Shown in pieces: positions 1 through 5,479 of a stretch of DNA of 6,671 nucleotides (the first letter of the stretch is position 1; each line of letters opens with the position of its first letter). The stretch comes from Candidatus Parcubacteria bacterium (GTDB taxonomy: Bacteria; Patescibacteriota; Minisyncoccia; Phycocordibacterales; Phycocordibacteraceae): the NCBI GenBank assembly GCA_022616215.1, contig JAKEFE010000018.1, forward strand, positions 1-6,671, written 5' to 3'. The position numbers were made by a program, and so were the translations under genes. The notes under the pieces were generated by a model. It did not search any database and had not been told where the DNA came from. It saw only the letters and a list, made by a program, of their open reading frames with translations.

Positions 1-606
1 CGCTTCTTCCATATCTTTTCTGGCCTTTAGATACGTTTTCACGGCGTCTTTTGCAGTAGGGGAAAGGAAGACGACACGGACTTTGTCGCCTTTTCCCCGC
101 ACAGAGACCTCATCTCGGGAGAGGTCAAGGTCGGAGTTCAGTGAACAAAGCTCGGAAACGCGTAGCCCTGTGGAGAAGAGGAGTTCAAGAATAGCCCTGT
201 CCCGAAGCGCTCGTTCGTTAGCGCCGGAGGCCGAGGAAATAAGGCGGTTTAGCTCTGCGGAGGTGATGAGGTCAAGCGAACGTTCCGGGAGCTTGGCGAG
301 CTCTATTTTCTCGGGAGAAATAGAAGGGATTTCACGCTTTCGTAGGAATTTCAGGAACGCTCGAATGGCGATGAGGTAGTAGTTCTGGGTGCGGCGCTTC
401 AGAGAGCCAGAGGTTCCCGGCTGGCGGTTAAGCCACAGCCGGAATTCACGGATTTTCTCCTCGGTGATGTCCCCTACGCCCTTAATCTGCCCCCACTCAA
501 AAAACCGGGTGAGGTAGTGGTCGTAATTCTCAACCGTTTTCACCGCGCGTCCGCGCTCTATCTCGATGTATTCAAGAAACTGGCGCTTTAAAGACGCGGC
601 ATTCAT
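1..606 (-). CDS. Tyrosine recombinase, XerC/XerD type (3' part outside window)
   Basis: Site-specific DNA recombinase of the tyrosine (phage-integrase) family. The minus strand reads open for 202 codons from the ATG at 606 down to position 1, so the C-terminus is missing. Residues 1-95 form the SAM-like, core-binding N-terminal domain (YIEIERGRAVKTVENY near 13-28; NYYLIAIRAFLKFLRKREI near 75-92). The catalytic domain begins near 108. The first catalytic Arg lies in STGLRVSEL (R149) and the catalytic Lys in RGKGDKVR (K172), at almost the same positions as in E. coli XerD. The later His/Arg/His/Tyr residues would lie beyond the edge. An in-frame upstream ATG at 645 would add 13 residues, but the 606 start matches Xer length better and sits 7 bases after a TATACT box. 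The gene diverges from rpsO. Known Xer proteins resolve chromosome dimers at dif. Whether this one does so or is a mobile-element integrase cannot be told here; no dif or att site is seen. Family call is secure, XerC versus XerD is not. Confidence 0.93.
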   Translation of the reverse strand, partial: MNAASLKRQFLEYIEIERGRAVKTVENYDHYLTRFFEWGQIKGVGDITEEKIREFRLWLNRQPGTSGSLKRRTQNYYLIAIRAFLKFLRKREIPSISPEKIELAKLPERSLDLITSAELNRLISSASGANERALRDRAILELLFSTGLRVSELCSLNSDLDLSRDEVSVRGKGDKVRVVFLSPTAKDAVKTYLKARKDMEEA

Positions 607-612
607 ACCGGA

Positions 613-618
613 AGTATA
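613..618 (-). promoter_or_regulatory. Putative -10 box of the recombinase gene
   Basis: On the minus strand TATACT occupies 618 to 613, with six bases between it and the A of the ATG at 606. Initiation seven bases downstream of the -10 would fall on that A, giving a leaderless mRNA. No convincing -35 box is seen at 16-18 bases and there is no Shine-Dalgarno before the ATG. Assigned by pattern only. Confidence 0.45.
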
Positions 619-659
619 CCGTGGTAATATTGTGCGAAGCGACATGCGCCTTCTCACTC

Positions 660-673
660 GTATTACGAAATAC
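660..673. repeat. Small inverted repeat upstream of the rpsO promoter
   Basis: GTATT and AATAC form perfect 5-base arms around ACGA. The dyad abuts the -35 hexamer of the proposed rpsO promoter (674-679), where an operator could lie. It is short and A/T-rich, so chance is quite possible. Confidence 0.2.
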
Positions 674-702
674 TTGCGCTTTTTAGCAAGGTGTGGTACA
701 AT
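674..702 (+). promoter_or_regulatory. Putative rpsO promoter with extended -10
   Basis: The -35-like TTGCGC (674-679) is followed after exactly 17 bases by TACAAT (697-702), which is preceded by TGG (694-696), an extended -10. It is the best-formed sigma-70-type promoter in the window. The predicted start of transcription at about 709-712 is at or within three bases of the ATG at 712, leaving no room for a leader or ribosome binding site. Confidence 0.65.
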
Positions 703-711
703 GGAAACACA

Positions 712-978
712 ATGCTTACCAAGCGCGTAAAGGCGGCAACGGTCAAATCCGCGGCACGGCACGACACAGACACCGGTTCTCCGGATGTTCAGGTCGCCAT
801 TCTTACTCGGAAAATTGACGAGCTCACGCGCCACCTAAAGAAGAACGCAAAAGACAACCATTCCCGCCGCGGACTCCTCCAGATGGTGGCAGACCGTCGC
901 GCCCACTTGCGCTACCTAGAAAAAAACGACAAGCGTCGCTACAACGCAGCTATCAAGAAGCTCGGTTTGAAGAAATAA
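712..978 (+). CDS. rpsO: 30S ribosomal protein S15
   Basis: Primary 16S rRNA-binding protein of the 30S platform, needed for assembly of the central domain. At 88 residues it matches the usual family length. Visible signatures are DTGSPDVQVAILTRKI (residues 20-35), the RNA-contacting HSRRGLLQMVADRR (50-63), LRYLEKND (66-73) and the C-terminal IKKLGLKK. The reading frame is open from a GTG at 691, but the ATG at 712 is chosen: it gives the canonical N-terminus, whereas the GTG at 691 lies upstream of the predicted -10 box. There is no Shine-Dalgarno; the promoter suggests a leaderless or near-leaderless transcript. In many bacteria rpsO is followed by pnp; here it is followed by an NYN-domain gene, and a recombinase diverges upstream. 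Identification is secure; start choice is strong. Confidence 0.97.
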   Translation: MLTKRVKAATVKSAARHDTDTGSPDVQVAILTRKIDELTRHLKKNAKDNHSRRGLLQMVADRRAHLRYLEKNDKRRYNAAIKKLGLKK

Positions 979-1009
979 GCCGCCTTCTCGTGGTGGTAAG
1001 ATTGGTACA

Positions 1010-1040
1010 GGTGCACACCGCACCGCGTTTTAATATTTTT
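1010..1040 (+). terminator. Possible weak terminator after rpsO
   Basis: GGTGC (1010-1014) and GCACC (1020-1024) can pair as a 5-bp GC-rich stem with a five-base loop. After three bases comes the T-rich TTTTAATATTTTT (1028-1040). The stem is short and the T tract interrupted, so termination may be partial. The same T-rich stretch may serve as the promoter of the next gene. Confidence 0.33.
1031..1036 (+). promoter_or_regulatory. Candidate -10 box for the NYN-domain gene
   Basis: TAATAT lies 17 bases before the ATG at 1054 and would place initiation about 11 bases before it. No good -35 is seen at 16-18 bases. There is no Shine-Dalgarno between it and the start. Weak evidence, since the box sits in an A/T-rich stretch. 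Confidence 0.25.
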
Positions 1041-1053
1041 AGCAGTTATTTAT

Positions 1054-1569
1054 ATGGCAGTTATTAAACATCCAGCCCAGCGTGTGGGCGTTTTCATAGA
1101 CACGCAAAACCTGTATCACAGCGCAAAACATCTCTATAAAGCACGCGTCAATTTTGCAAACGTGCTTTCTGAAGCTGTAGGCGGCCGCACGCTGGTGCGC
1201 ACTATCGCCTACGTTATCAAGACCGATACCGGAGAGGAAACAAACTTCTTTGAAGCGCTCACCAAAATCGGCATAGAGACAAAAGTGAAAGATCTGCAGA
1301 TTTTTGCCGATGGTGCAAAAAAAGCCGACTGGGACGTCGGGCTTGCCATTGACGCGGTCAAGCTCGCTCCGAAACTTGATACGGTGGTGCTTGCAACCGG
1401 CGACGGCGACTTTGTGCCGCTTATTGAATACCTTGACCTCAACGAAGGATGCCAAGTTGAAGTTATTTCGTTTGGAAAATCATCGTCCGCAAAATTGAAA
1501 GAAGCCGCACACGCGTTTACCGATATGTGCGAAGACCCCAAACGTTTCTTAATCGGCCATCGAGGATAA
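1054..1569 (+). CDS. NYN/LabA (DUF88) domain protein, putative ribonuclease
   Basis: A 171-residue cytosolic protein that is essentially one NYN domain (PIN-like fold, LabA/DUF88 group). Acidic residues expected for metal binding are visible: D16 and N19 in VFIDTQNLY (13-21), D92 and D94 in KKADWDVGLAIDA (89-101), and D117 and D119 in ATGDGDFVPLI (114-124). The order FIDxxNL, K(G/A)xDxxLxxD, SGDxDFxPL is the family pattern, with T115 in place of the usual Ser. The C-terminus (about 135-171) continues the fold with VEVISFG and a short helix. NYN proteins are known or predicted metal-dependent nucleases, mostly on RNA; the substrate here is unknown. The gene follows rpsO with a 75-base gap and precedes a membrane-protein gene by 42 bases. 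The ATG at 1054 has no Shine-Dalgarno. A rival minus-strand frame over 1039-1455 has no recognisable domain. Family call is strong, function inferred. Confidence 0.9.
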   Translation: MAVIKHPAQRVGVFIDTQNLYHSAKHLYKARVNFANVLSEAVGGRTLVRTIAYVIKTDTGEETNFFEALTKIGIETKVKDLQIFADGAKKADWDVGLAIDAVKLAPKLDTVVLATGDGDFVPLIEYLDLNEGCQVEVISFGKSSSAKLKEAAHAFTDMCEDPKRFLIGHRG

Positions 1570-1594
1570 AAAGAAGAGGGGAGTGTGCAGCAGT

Positions 1595-1600
1595 TATACT
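1595..1600 (+). promoter_or_regulatory. Putative -10 box of the membrane-anchored protein gene
   Basis: TATACT lies 11 bases before the ATG at 1612, so initiation is expected two to six bases before the start codon. No clear -35 box is visible. The interval holds the inverted repeat at 1600-1612 instead of a Shine-Dalgarno. Confidence 0.42.
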
Positions 1601-1612
1601 ACCTAGTAGGTA
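1600..1612. repeat. Inverted repeat between -10 box and start codon
   Basis: TACCTA-G-TAGGTA is a perfect dyad with 6-base arms and a single central base. It begins at the last base of the -10 and ends on the A of the ATG at 1612. A one-base centre cannot form a hairpin, so if meaningful it would be a protein-binding operator overlapping the transcription start. Confidence 0.3.
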
Positions 1613-2898
1613 TGGCAGACGACGTGCAAAACGACAACGCTCCTTCTGAGCCGCATATCCGCACGTACGCAACAGACGTTGCAAAGCTGACGGGTAAAGC
1701 GTTACCGCACGATATTCGTAACGAACCGGCTCCGAAAAAACCTGAAACGGCAAAGCCGCCATTAGAGCGTCCGGAACCGCCGCCCGCGCGCATAATCCCG
1801 CGCGCGCCGACAACAGGAGAATCGCGCGCGCAGGTGCTTGAACGTCTACAACGACGCAAAGAAACCACACCGCCTCCTACTCCTGCTCCCGCTGCATTTA
1901 TGCCAATACCGCGAGCACAGACAACAAACGAAACAAAAGAGCAGGTACTTGAACGTTTGAAGCGCGCCGCTTCTGCGCCTGCGCCTGCGCCTGCGCCCAT
2001 TCATACTTACAAAACTGATTTCGCAGACGAAACAAAGGCAAAAGGGGCAAGCCGCATTTCTATGGTGGCGGCGGAGCAAGACGCGCCGACGCGAGCGCCG
2101 GAAGTGGTGAAGCGACAATCGCGAACCGGTGTCTTCGCTGTTGTTGGCGGTGTGATACTGGTGTTGTTTGGCGCTGGCGCTGTTTTTCTTGCATACCGAT
2201 TCGTCACGAGCGGTCCTGCCATTCCGACTGAAACGTTTATTCCTTCTCTTATTTTCGCCGATGAACGTATAGCACTCTCCGGTTCGGGAGAAGAGTTGCG
2301 ACAAGGACTCATCACTGCGGGAGCTTCAACGCTGCGCGATGGAGATGTTGCGCTCGTGTATATGATGTATTCCACCACCACCAGCGAGGGGGTAACGGAA
2401 GAAAGAGTGGTCTCCGGAAACGTGCTATTTGAGGCACTGCGGCTTCCTGCACCAAACATTCTCACGAGAAACGTGGAGCCGGAAAGCACACTTGGCACGA
2501 TACACGCAGGAGGAGAGATACGACCGTTCTTCATACTGAAAGTCGCCTCGTATGAGCGCACCTTTGCCGGCATGCTTTCCTGGGAAGGAACCATGGAGCG
2601 CGATCTTCGTGAGCTGTACCCTGTGCACCCAGAACCGGTGGTGGCGCCTCCGCCCAGTACCGGCACATCAACAGCAACATCCACTCCTGCGACCACCACG
2701 CCTGCACTTCCCGAACCTGCGCTACCCCGTCTTTCCTTTGTTGATGAAGTGGTAGAAAACCACGACGTCCGCGTCCTTCGCGACGGGCTCGGCCGCACGG
2801 TGATGCTCTATGGGTATCGCGACAAAGAAACACTCATCATTGCGCGTAGCGAAGTCGCCTTCTCGGAACTTCTGGAACGGCTTGCCTCCTCTCGCTAG
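1612..2898 (+). CDS. Membrane-anchored protein with duplicated cytosolic motifs, function unknown
   Basis: A 428-residue protein of unknown function. Residues 1-170 form a Pro/Ala/charged, probably disordered tail. It holds two repeat pairs: TYxTDxA at 18-24 and 132-138, and IPRAxTTxExxxQVLERLxR at 62-81 and 99-118. It also holds a run of Ala-Pro (122-129). One membrane helix spans about 173-198 (GVFAVVGGVILVLFGAGAVFLAYRFV region), preceded by KRQSR, which favours a cytosolic N-terminus. The outer part comprises a folded-looking domain (about 205-338, with FAGMLSWEGTMERDL at 318-332), a Pro/Ser/Thr linker (338-371) and a small C-terminal domain (372-428). From memory, this tail-helix-domain architecture and the FAGMLxWE signature recur in uncharacterised Parcubacteria proteins; I cannot verify that. 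The frame is open from a GTG at 1585, but ATG 1612 fits the -10 at 1595-1600. A 263-codon antisense frame (2007-2798) is Ser/Arg/Val-rich and looks like a shadow. Confidence 0.85.
   Translation: MADDVQNDNAPSEPHIRTYATDVAKLTGKALPHDIRNEPAPKKPETAKPPLERPEPPPARIIPRAPTTGESRAQVLERLQRRKETTPPPTPAPAAFMPIPRAQTTNETKEQVLERLKRAASAPAPAPAPIHTYKTDFADETKAKGASRISMVAAEQDAPTRAPEVVKRQSRTGVFAVVGGVILVLFGAGAVFLAYRFVTSGPAIPTETFIPSLIFADERIALSGSGEELRQGLITAGASTLRDGDVALVYMMYSTTTSEGVTEERVVSGNVLFEALRLPAPNILTRNVEPESTLGTIHAGGEIRPFFILKVASYERTFAGMLSWEGTMERDLRELYPVHPEPVVAPPPSTGTSTATSTPATTTPALPEPALPRLSFVDEVVENHDVRVLRDGLGRTVMLYGYRDKETLIIARSEVAFSELLERLASSR
1795..1854 (+). repeat. Internal coding repeat, copy 1 (IPRAxTTxE...QVLERL)
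   Basis: This stretch encodes residues 62-81 of the membrane-anchored protein. It is repeated 111 bases later at 1906-1965 with identity at the I, P, R, A, TT, E, QVLERL and final R positions. The DNA has diverged more than the protein, suggesting an old duplication kept by selection on the peptide. Confidence 0.7.
1906..1965 (+). repeat. Internal coding repeat, copy 2 (IPRAxTTxE...QVLERL)
   Basis: Second copy of the 20-residue motif, residues 99-118 of the same protein. QVLERLKR is predicted to be a short amphipathic helix, which with the preceding turn could act as a docking peptide. That role is inference. Confidence 0.7.
1975..1998 (+). repeat. Hexanucleotide repeat encoding (Ala-Pro)4
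   Basis: Three copies of GCGCCT are followed by GCGCCC, in frame, giving Ala-Pro x4 (residues 122-129). A short perfect hexamer array of this kind can change copy number by slippage without breaking the frame. It would lengthen or shorten the stiff linker between the second QVLERL motif and the second TYxTDxA motif. Confidence 0.6.
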
Positions 2899-2899
2899 C

Positions 2900-2908
2900 T
2901 GGTATACT
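2900..2908 (+). promoter_or_regulatory. Extended -10 promoter of the DksA-like gene
   Basis: TGG followed by TATACT (2903-2908) matches the extended -10 pattern seen before rpsO. It ends nine bases before the ATG at 2918, so transcription should start about three bases before the codon. A weak -35 candidate, TTGCCT (2882-2887), has a 15-base spacer. The box overlaps the end of the preceding gene's stop-codon region, so this gene probably has its own promoter. Confidence 0.5.
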
Positions 2909-2917
2909 TTGCCCGTT

Positions 2918-3271
2918 ATGAACACACAACACTACAAAGCGCGACTTGAAGAAGAAAAAGCAAAACTAGAGACCGAACTGGAAAGCGTGGGGCGAAGAAA
3001 TCCTTCAAATCCTAAAGACTGGGAGGCAGAACCGGCAGGAACGGGACAGGAGTCCGACTCGGGAGATGCAGGCATGTTGATTGAAGAATTTGAAGAAAAC
3101 ACCGGCATTTTGAAAGAACTTGAGACGCGATATAACGAAGTCCTTGCCGCACTGACACGCATAGAAAAAGGAACGTACGGTACGTGTGAAGTGTCGGGAG
3201 AACCAATAGAAGAGGAACGGCTCAACGCCGATCCTGCCGCGCGCACGTGTAAAGCGCACATCGACGGTTAA
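2918..3271 (+). CDS. TraR/DksA-family transcription factor-like protein
   Basis: A 117-residue protein of the TraR/DksA type. Family members enter the RNA polymerase secondary channel and modulate initiation, often with ppGpp. The N-terminal part (1-85) is predominantly charged helix, suiting the two-stranded coiled coil. Acidic D47 and D50 in ESDSGDAG lie where the tip acids (DxxDxA in DksA) would be, with Gly in place of the Ala. The C-terminal zinc-finger region GTYGTCEVSGEPIEEERL (85-102) continues to ARTCKAHID. The C4 pattern is altered: C90 and C111 remain, while S93 and H114 replace the second and fourth Cys, with the x2-x17-x2 spacing exactly kept. Metal binding is therefore uncertain. 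The protein is shorter than E. coli DksA (151 residues). The frame is open upstream to 2810, but that would overlap the previous gene and pass the -10, so ATG 2918 is chosen. It lies 19 bases after the upstream gene and 9 before the next. Confidence 0.9.
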   Translation: MNTQHYKARLEEEKAKLETELESVGRRNPSNPKDWEAEPAGTGQESDSGDAGMLIEEFEENTGILKELETRYNEVLAALTRIEKGTYGTCEVSGEPIEEERLNADPAARTCKAHIDG

Positions 3272-3273
3272 CC
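3266..3273. repeat. Palindrome GGTTAACC at the DksA-like gene's stop codon
   Basis: A perfect 8-base palindrome that includes the TAA stop (3269-3271) and lies just before the next ATG at 3281. It may be chance, or a binding site in the nine-base gap between the two genes. Confidence 0.15.
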
Positions 3274-3280
3274 TACTGTT

Positions 3281-3967
3281 ATGAATACCTCACGACTTTC
3301 TGTGGGCGACGCACTCTCGTCCTCGTGGCGCACATTCAAATCGCGCCCGTTGATTTTTGTAAAAGCAGAGATTCTGCTCGTTGTTATTGCACTTGCCTTT
3401 AGCATCGTTACCGGCGCTCTTGATGTTGGGGGGCGCATAGCGGACACGAAAGGAATGGCGGGTGTGGCCATTATTCTTGCGCTTGCCTCTTCGGTCATCA
3501 CGCTTCTCTCAATATATGTGAGCATTGTCATGAACAACATGGGCGTTATCAAGTTCTACCTCACGGCGCACGATTTCGTAGGGAGCGTAAAGCTTCGAGA
3601 TTTGTGGGCACCCCATCCGTTCTGGAACTATGTGGGAACCGCTGTCCTTCTTACCATCATCGTGTTCGTCGGACTTCTTTTGCTCGTGGTGCCGGGTGTC
3701 ATTGCGAGTCTTATGTTTTTTGCCGCGCCGTATCTTGTGATGGAACGCCATCTTTCCCCCATTGAGGCATTGAAAGAAAGTGCGCGTATGACCCGTGGAA
3801 ATCGGTGGAATATTTTTCTTCTTGGGCTTGCCATCGTCGGCATAAACATTCTTGGTGCGCTTGCGCTCCTTGTGGGACTCCTTGTTACCGTTCCGCTTTC
3901 GTTCCTTGCGTGTGCGCACGCGTATCGCACGCTTGCGGGGGGAGCGCATGGAACACGCGCAGTCTAA
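3281..3967 (+). CDS. Multi-pass membrane protein, DUF975/YciC-like
   Basis: A 228-residue integral membrane protein. Hydrophobic segments lie near 24-46, 61-84, 115-150 (long enough for two passes around VVPGVIA) and 178-215 (probably two). The signature between them is [20 protein letters not shown] (149-168), followed by [11 protein letters not shown]. This P-G-x3-sixteen-to-twenty-residue-AL-x2-S-x3-(R/K)GN layout is what I associate with the DUF975, YciC/UPF0259 and related membrane families. Their molecular role is not known; YciC-type proteins have been only loosely linked to the envelope. The N-terminus ([16 protein letters not shown]) also fits these families. ATG 3281 is nine bases after the DksA-like stop, without a Shine-Dalgarno, so co-transcription with it is plausible. 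Its 3' end overlaps comM by 20 bases. Exact family is moderately sure; function unknown. Confidence 0.8.
   Translation: MNTSRLSVGDALSSSWRTFKSRPLIFVKAEILLVVIALAFSIVTGALDVGGRIADTKGMAGVAIILALASSVITLLSIYVSIVMNNMGVIKFYLTAHDFVGSVKLRDLWAPHPFWNYVGTAVLLTIIVFVGLLLLVVPGVIASLMFFAAPYLVMERHLSPIEALKESARMTRGNRWNIFLLGLAIVGINILGALALLVGLLVTVPLSFLACAHAYRTLAGGAHGTRAV
3935..3942 (+). promoter_or_regulatory. Shine-Dalgarno-like sequence before comM
   Basis: GGGGGGAG lies five bases before the ATG at 3948, inside the coding sequence of the preceding gene. It is the only purine-rich ribosome-binding-site candidate next to a start in this window, and it sits before the one start that lies inside another gene, where a leaderless mRNA is not possible without an internal promoter. 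It supports the ATG at 3948 over the open frame beginning at 3852. Confidence 0.5.
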
Positions 3968-5477
3968 AAAAGAAACGGGGGGATACGCGACGCTTTTCGC
4001 CGCGCAACCGGTTGGAGCTGCGGCAGAATTGGTTACCATTGAAGCGGATGTCACACGCGGACTTCACGCGTTCTCGGTCGTTGGACTTCCCGACAAAGCG
4101 GTAGAGGAATCGCGCGACCGCATCTCCGCCGCTATTCGTCACACAGGATTCAAATCTCCAAAATCCACCAATAAGCGCATCGTCCTTTCGCTTGCTCCTG
4201 CGGATTTGAAAAAAGAAGGTTCGCATTACGATGTGCCTCTTGCGCTGTGCTATCTTGCGGCGACCGGAGACCTGTCTCTTCCGAAAGAGCCAGCGCTGTT
4301 TGCCGGAGAACTTGCGCTTGACGGAACGCTTCGCGCCACGCGCGGCATTTTGCCGCAAGTGGTCGCCGCAAAGCGGGGAGGCATTATGTGCGTATTCGTT
4401 CCTCCGGAGAACGCAAAAGAAGCGACGCTTGCAGAACACGTTACCGTGTATGCACCCCGCACTCTACAAGAGTTGGTTTCACATGTGCGTGGAGAGAAAA
4501 TGCTCACCCCGGTGTTAGCTCATCCTATGACGGCAGTTGTGCCGCCCGCAACAGACTTCGCTGACATCAAAGGACAAGAGAGCGCAAAACGCGCACTTGA
4601 AATTGCCGCAGCAGGACGACACAACGTGGTGTTGTATGGCCCGCCGGGAACCGGCAAAACGATGCTTGCACGCGCGCTCTCTGGCATTCTTCCTCCGCTT
4701 TCACCTGACGAAGTGCTTGAAGTGACCGCAATACATTCAACCGCAGGAGAACTGCAGAGCGGGCCTTTGTTTCATCCGCCGTTTCGCGCTCCTCACCACA
4801 CGATTTCACATACGGCCATGGTAGGCGGTGGGGCAGTGCCAAAGGCGGGAGAAGTAACGCTCGCTCACAAAGGTGTGTTGTTTCTTGATGAGTTTGCAGA
4901 ATTTGAAGCGCGGGCGCTTGAGGCACTGCGCCAGCCGCTTGAAGAGCGCACCGTTACCGTGTCGCGCGCACGGGCGACGATGACGTTTCCTGCAGACTGC
5001 ATGGTGGTCGCGGCAATGAATCCGGCAGACACGCTCTCCGCCGATGCGCCAAGCGTCGTGCGCGCGGCTTTGAAACAGGCGCGAAAGATTTCCCGTCCTA
5101 TCGTTGACCGTCTTGATATTTGGATTTCGGTGCCGCACATTCCGCACGAAATCCTTGCCAAGATTGGAGATGGGGAAGCGTCAGAGGCACTACGCGCGCG
5201 TGTTATCGCCGCGCGCGCGAAAGCGTACATACGAAACAATAAAGTGACGGCGCACCTTACGTCGCGCGAACTTGATGAACGTTCTGGTTTTACGGAAGAA
5301 TCAAAGGAAGTACTTCTTCGCGCTGCGCGCACATTAGATTTCTCTCCGCGTTCCTATCACCGCGTTATGCGTGTTGCTCGTACCATTGCCGACCTTGGAG
5401 ATTCACGCGATGTGCTGCCATCCCACGTGAGTGAAGCACTTCAATATCGCCCGCGCGGTCTGTTCGGCTTTGAATAA
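3948..5477 (+). CDS. comM: ComM-type AAA+ ATPase (YifB family, Mg-chelatase-like)
   Basis: A 509-residue cytosolic AAA+ ATPase; E. coli/Haemophilus ComM is about 506. ComM is a hexameric helicase that promotes branch migration during DNA uptake and recombination (established for Vibrio/Haemophilus ComM). The N-terminal ChlI-type domain (about 12-185) shows [20 protein letters not shown] (38-57), [11 protein letters not shown] (81-91) and GEL.LDG.LR (120-129). The ATPase core has Walker A GPPGTGKT (231-238), RAPHHTIS (280-287), Walker B LFLDEF (311-316), sensor AAMNP (355-359) and VDRLDI (386-391). The C-terminal helical domain has [18 protein letters not shown] (466-483). Oddly, the CPCG...C.C cysteine cluster usual between sensor and DR(I/L)D is absent: residues 360-385 have none. 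RISGP reads KISRP. ATG 3948 has a Shine-Dalgarno-like sequence and overlaps the previous gene by 20 bases, suggesting translational coupling. Stop 5477 is two bases from the converging rpmB. Confidence 0.95.
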   Translation: MEHAQSKKETGGYATLFAAQPVGAAAELVTIEADVTRGLHAFSVVGLPDKAVEESRDRISAAIRHTGFKSPKSTNKRIVLSLAPADLKKEGSHYDVPLALCYLAATGDLSLPKEPALFAGELALDGTLRATRGILPQVVAAKRGGIMCVFVPPENAKEATLAEHVTVYAPRTLQELVSHVRGEKMLTPVLAHPMTAVVPPATDFADIKGQESAKRALEIAAAGRHNVVLYGPPGTGKTMLARALSGILPPLSPDEVLEVTAIHSTAGELQSGPLFHPPFRAPHHTISHTAMVGGGAVPKAGEVTLAHKGVLFLDEFAEFEARALEALRQPLEERTVTVSRARATMTFPADCMVVAAMNPADTLSADAPSVVRAALKQARKISRPIVDRLDIWISVPHIPHEILAKIGDGEASEALRARVIAARAKAYIRNNKVTAHLTSRELDERSGFTEESKEVLLRAARTLDFSPRSYHRVMRVARTIADLGDSRDVLPSHVSEALQYRPRGLFGFE

Positions 5478-5479
5478 AC

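Noticed and set aside
83..379. Plus-strand open frame of 98 codons at the left end
   Set aside because: Antisense to the Xer recombinase, whose catalytic Arg and Lys are read from the other strand; product is Ser/Arg-rich low complexity.
606..645. Upstream in-frame start of the recombinase at 645
   Set aside because: The extra 13 residues do not resemble Xer N-termini and the -10 box at 613-618 lies inside that extension.
980..996. Stem CCGCC/GGTGG just after the rpsO stop
   Set aside because: Needs a G-U pair in a five-base stem and has no following T run; the hairpin at 1010-1024 with a T-rich tail is a better candidate.
1039..1455. Minus-strand open frame of 138 codons over the NYN gene
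   Set aside because: No domain seen, and all NYN motifs are in the plus frame.
2007..2798. Long minus-strand open frame of 263 codons
   Set aside because: It lies wholly inside the 1612-2898 gene, its product is Ser/Arg/Thr/Val-rich without domains, and the sense frame has a clear helix, domains and repeated motifs. GC-rich codon use makes antisense frames open by chance.
3852..3947. N-terminal extension of ComM from a TTG at 3852
   Set aside because: It would overlap the membrane-protein gene by over 100 bases, is Arg-rich and unlike ComM N-termini; ATG 3948 has a purine-rich site and gives family length.
4865..5332. Minus-strand open frame of 155 codons inside comM
   Set aside because: The sense frame carries Walker B, sensor and DRLD motifs of ComM; the antisense product is Ala/Arg/Ser-rich and unrecognisable.
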